A stretch of 64,000 nucleotides of DNA from Mycolicibacterium peregrinum. GTDB taxonomy: Bacteria; Actinomycetota; Actinomycetes; Mycobacteriales; Mycobacteriaceae. Within the stretch, counting starts at the first letter, position 1. Every line of letters starts with the position of its first letter. The stretch lies in NCBI RefSeq assembly GCF_001665625.1, contig NZ_LZSY01000104.1, positions 1 to 64,000 of the forward strand, written 5' to 3'. Below are positions 63,577-64,000 of this stretch, piece after piece. Under the pieces are notes generated by a model. The model did not search any database and was not told the DNA's origin. It saw only the letters and a list, made by a program, of their open reading frames with translations. The translations under genes and the position numbers were made by a program.

Positions 63577-64000
63577 ATGGCACGAACCGATGACGACAGT
63601 TGGGATCTGGCCTCCAGCGTCGGCGCCACCGCCACTCTGGTGGCCACGGGGCGGGCGATCGCCAGCCAGGATTCCCACGGCCTGATCGACGATCCGTTCG
63701 CGGCGCCGTTGGTGCGCGCGGTGGGCATCGACGTGTTCACCAAGATGGTCGACGGTGAGCTGAGTCTGGATACCCTCGCCCAGCTCGCACCGGATGCAGC
63801 CGAGCGCGCTCGCTCGAATATCGACGAGATGGCCGTGCGTACCCGGTTCTTCGACGACTTCTTCATCACGTCGGGCGAGGCCGGTATCCGGCAGGCGGTG
63901 ATCCTGGCCTCCGGCCTGGACTCGCGCGCATACCGGCTGCCCTGGCCGGCGGGCACCGTGGTCTACGAGATCGACCAGCCCGAGGTGATCGAGTTCAAGA
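63577..64000 (+). CDS. LCM-family methyltransferase, copy 4 (runs off window)
   Basis: The first ~141 residues: [57 protein letters not shown] and [13 protein letters not shown]. Closest in plan to copy 1. GGGAGG lies ahead of ATG 63577. The C-terminus is beyond the window. Confidence 0.92.
   Translation, partial: MARTDDDSWDLASSVGATATLVATGRAIASQDSHGLIDDPFAAPLVRAVGIDVFTKMVDGELSLDTLAQLAPDAAERARSNIDEMAVRTRFFDDFFITSGEAGIRQAVILASGLDSRAYRLPWPAGTVVYEIDQPEVIEFK

Overview
The window reads as the chromosome of a rapidly growing mycobacterium (Mycolicibacterium type). It has high G+C, frequent GTG starts with GTGA/ATGA overlaps, a complete ESX-4 locus, tandem cutinases, the infA-rpmJ-rpsM-rpsK-rpsD-rpoA-rplQ-truA cluster and the secY-adk-mapA-sigL-rslA cluster. 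Gene order follows the M. tuberculosis Rv3444c-Rv3465, Rv0751c-Rv0753c and Rv0731c-Rv0736 blocks, brought together as in fast growers. The species cannot be fixed from the sequence alone. I see no tRNA, rRNA, IS element, prophage or CRISPR array.

Layout. 1-3.8 kb: an aldehyde dehydrogenase (cut by the window edge) behind a GAF-domain regulator, and a DEAD-box helicase. 3.85-13.6 kb: ESX-4 (esxT, esxU, an Rv3446c-type protein, eccC4, eccD4, mycP4, eccB4). Two promoters there have the same ECF architecture, GGAACC-N16-CGTC. 13.7-15.4 kb: a CGNR zinc-finger regulator divergent from an EamA exporter over a 30-bp dyad. 15.4-18.2 kb: four tandem secreted cutinases in two subfamily pairs. 18.2-22.9 kb: the alpha-operon of ribosomal proteins and rpoA, including the 37-residue rpmJ. 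23.3-28.6 kb: an NfeD/flotillin pair, a response-regulator/flavoprotein fusion and a cyclic-nucleotide-binding histidine kinase. 28.7-32.6 kb: two F420-type oxidoreductases, rmlB, rmlC and a small secreted protein. 32.6-41.3 kb: accessory genes (P1 peptidase, TetR/EamA, a three-gene ABC exporter with a divergent MarR, a TetR/flavin monooxygenase operon, a MOSC protein). 41.4-45 kb: valine catabolism (mmsA-fadE9-mmsB). 45-46.8 kb: a DUF559 endonuclease-like gene bracketed by two copies of a palindromic repeat, and a degenerate HAD protein. 46.9-50.3 kb: a NarL-type two-component pair, TetR, a Ddn-like protein and a lipoprotein. 50.3-55.4 kb: a compact operon of an acetolactate-synthase-like TPP enzyme, an SRPBCC protein, a KAS III-like enzyme, an aminotransferase and MarR. 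55.6-60.4 kb: a methyltransferase, rslA, sigL, mapA, adk and secY. 60.7-64 kb: four tandem LCM-type methyltransferases, one with an in-frame 27-bp minisatellite; the last runs off the window.

Most interesting points: (1) the TPP/SRPBCC/KAS III/aminotransferase operon looks like a small undescribed biosynthetic cluster, and its KAS III has Asn where FabH has its catalytic His; (2) mycP4 has Asn at the catalytic Ser position (GTNYAAP) with the rest of the protease intact; (3) the ESX-4 promoters and the sigL promoter can be read directly; (4) the DUF559 gene lies between two 46/51-identical palindromic repeats; (5) a thioredoxin-reductase-like flavoprotein lacks its CxxC and is fused to a receiver domain beside a kinase. 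Functional statements rest on motif reading and remembered family features; no database search was run.
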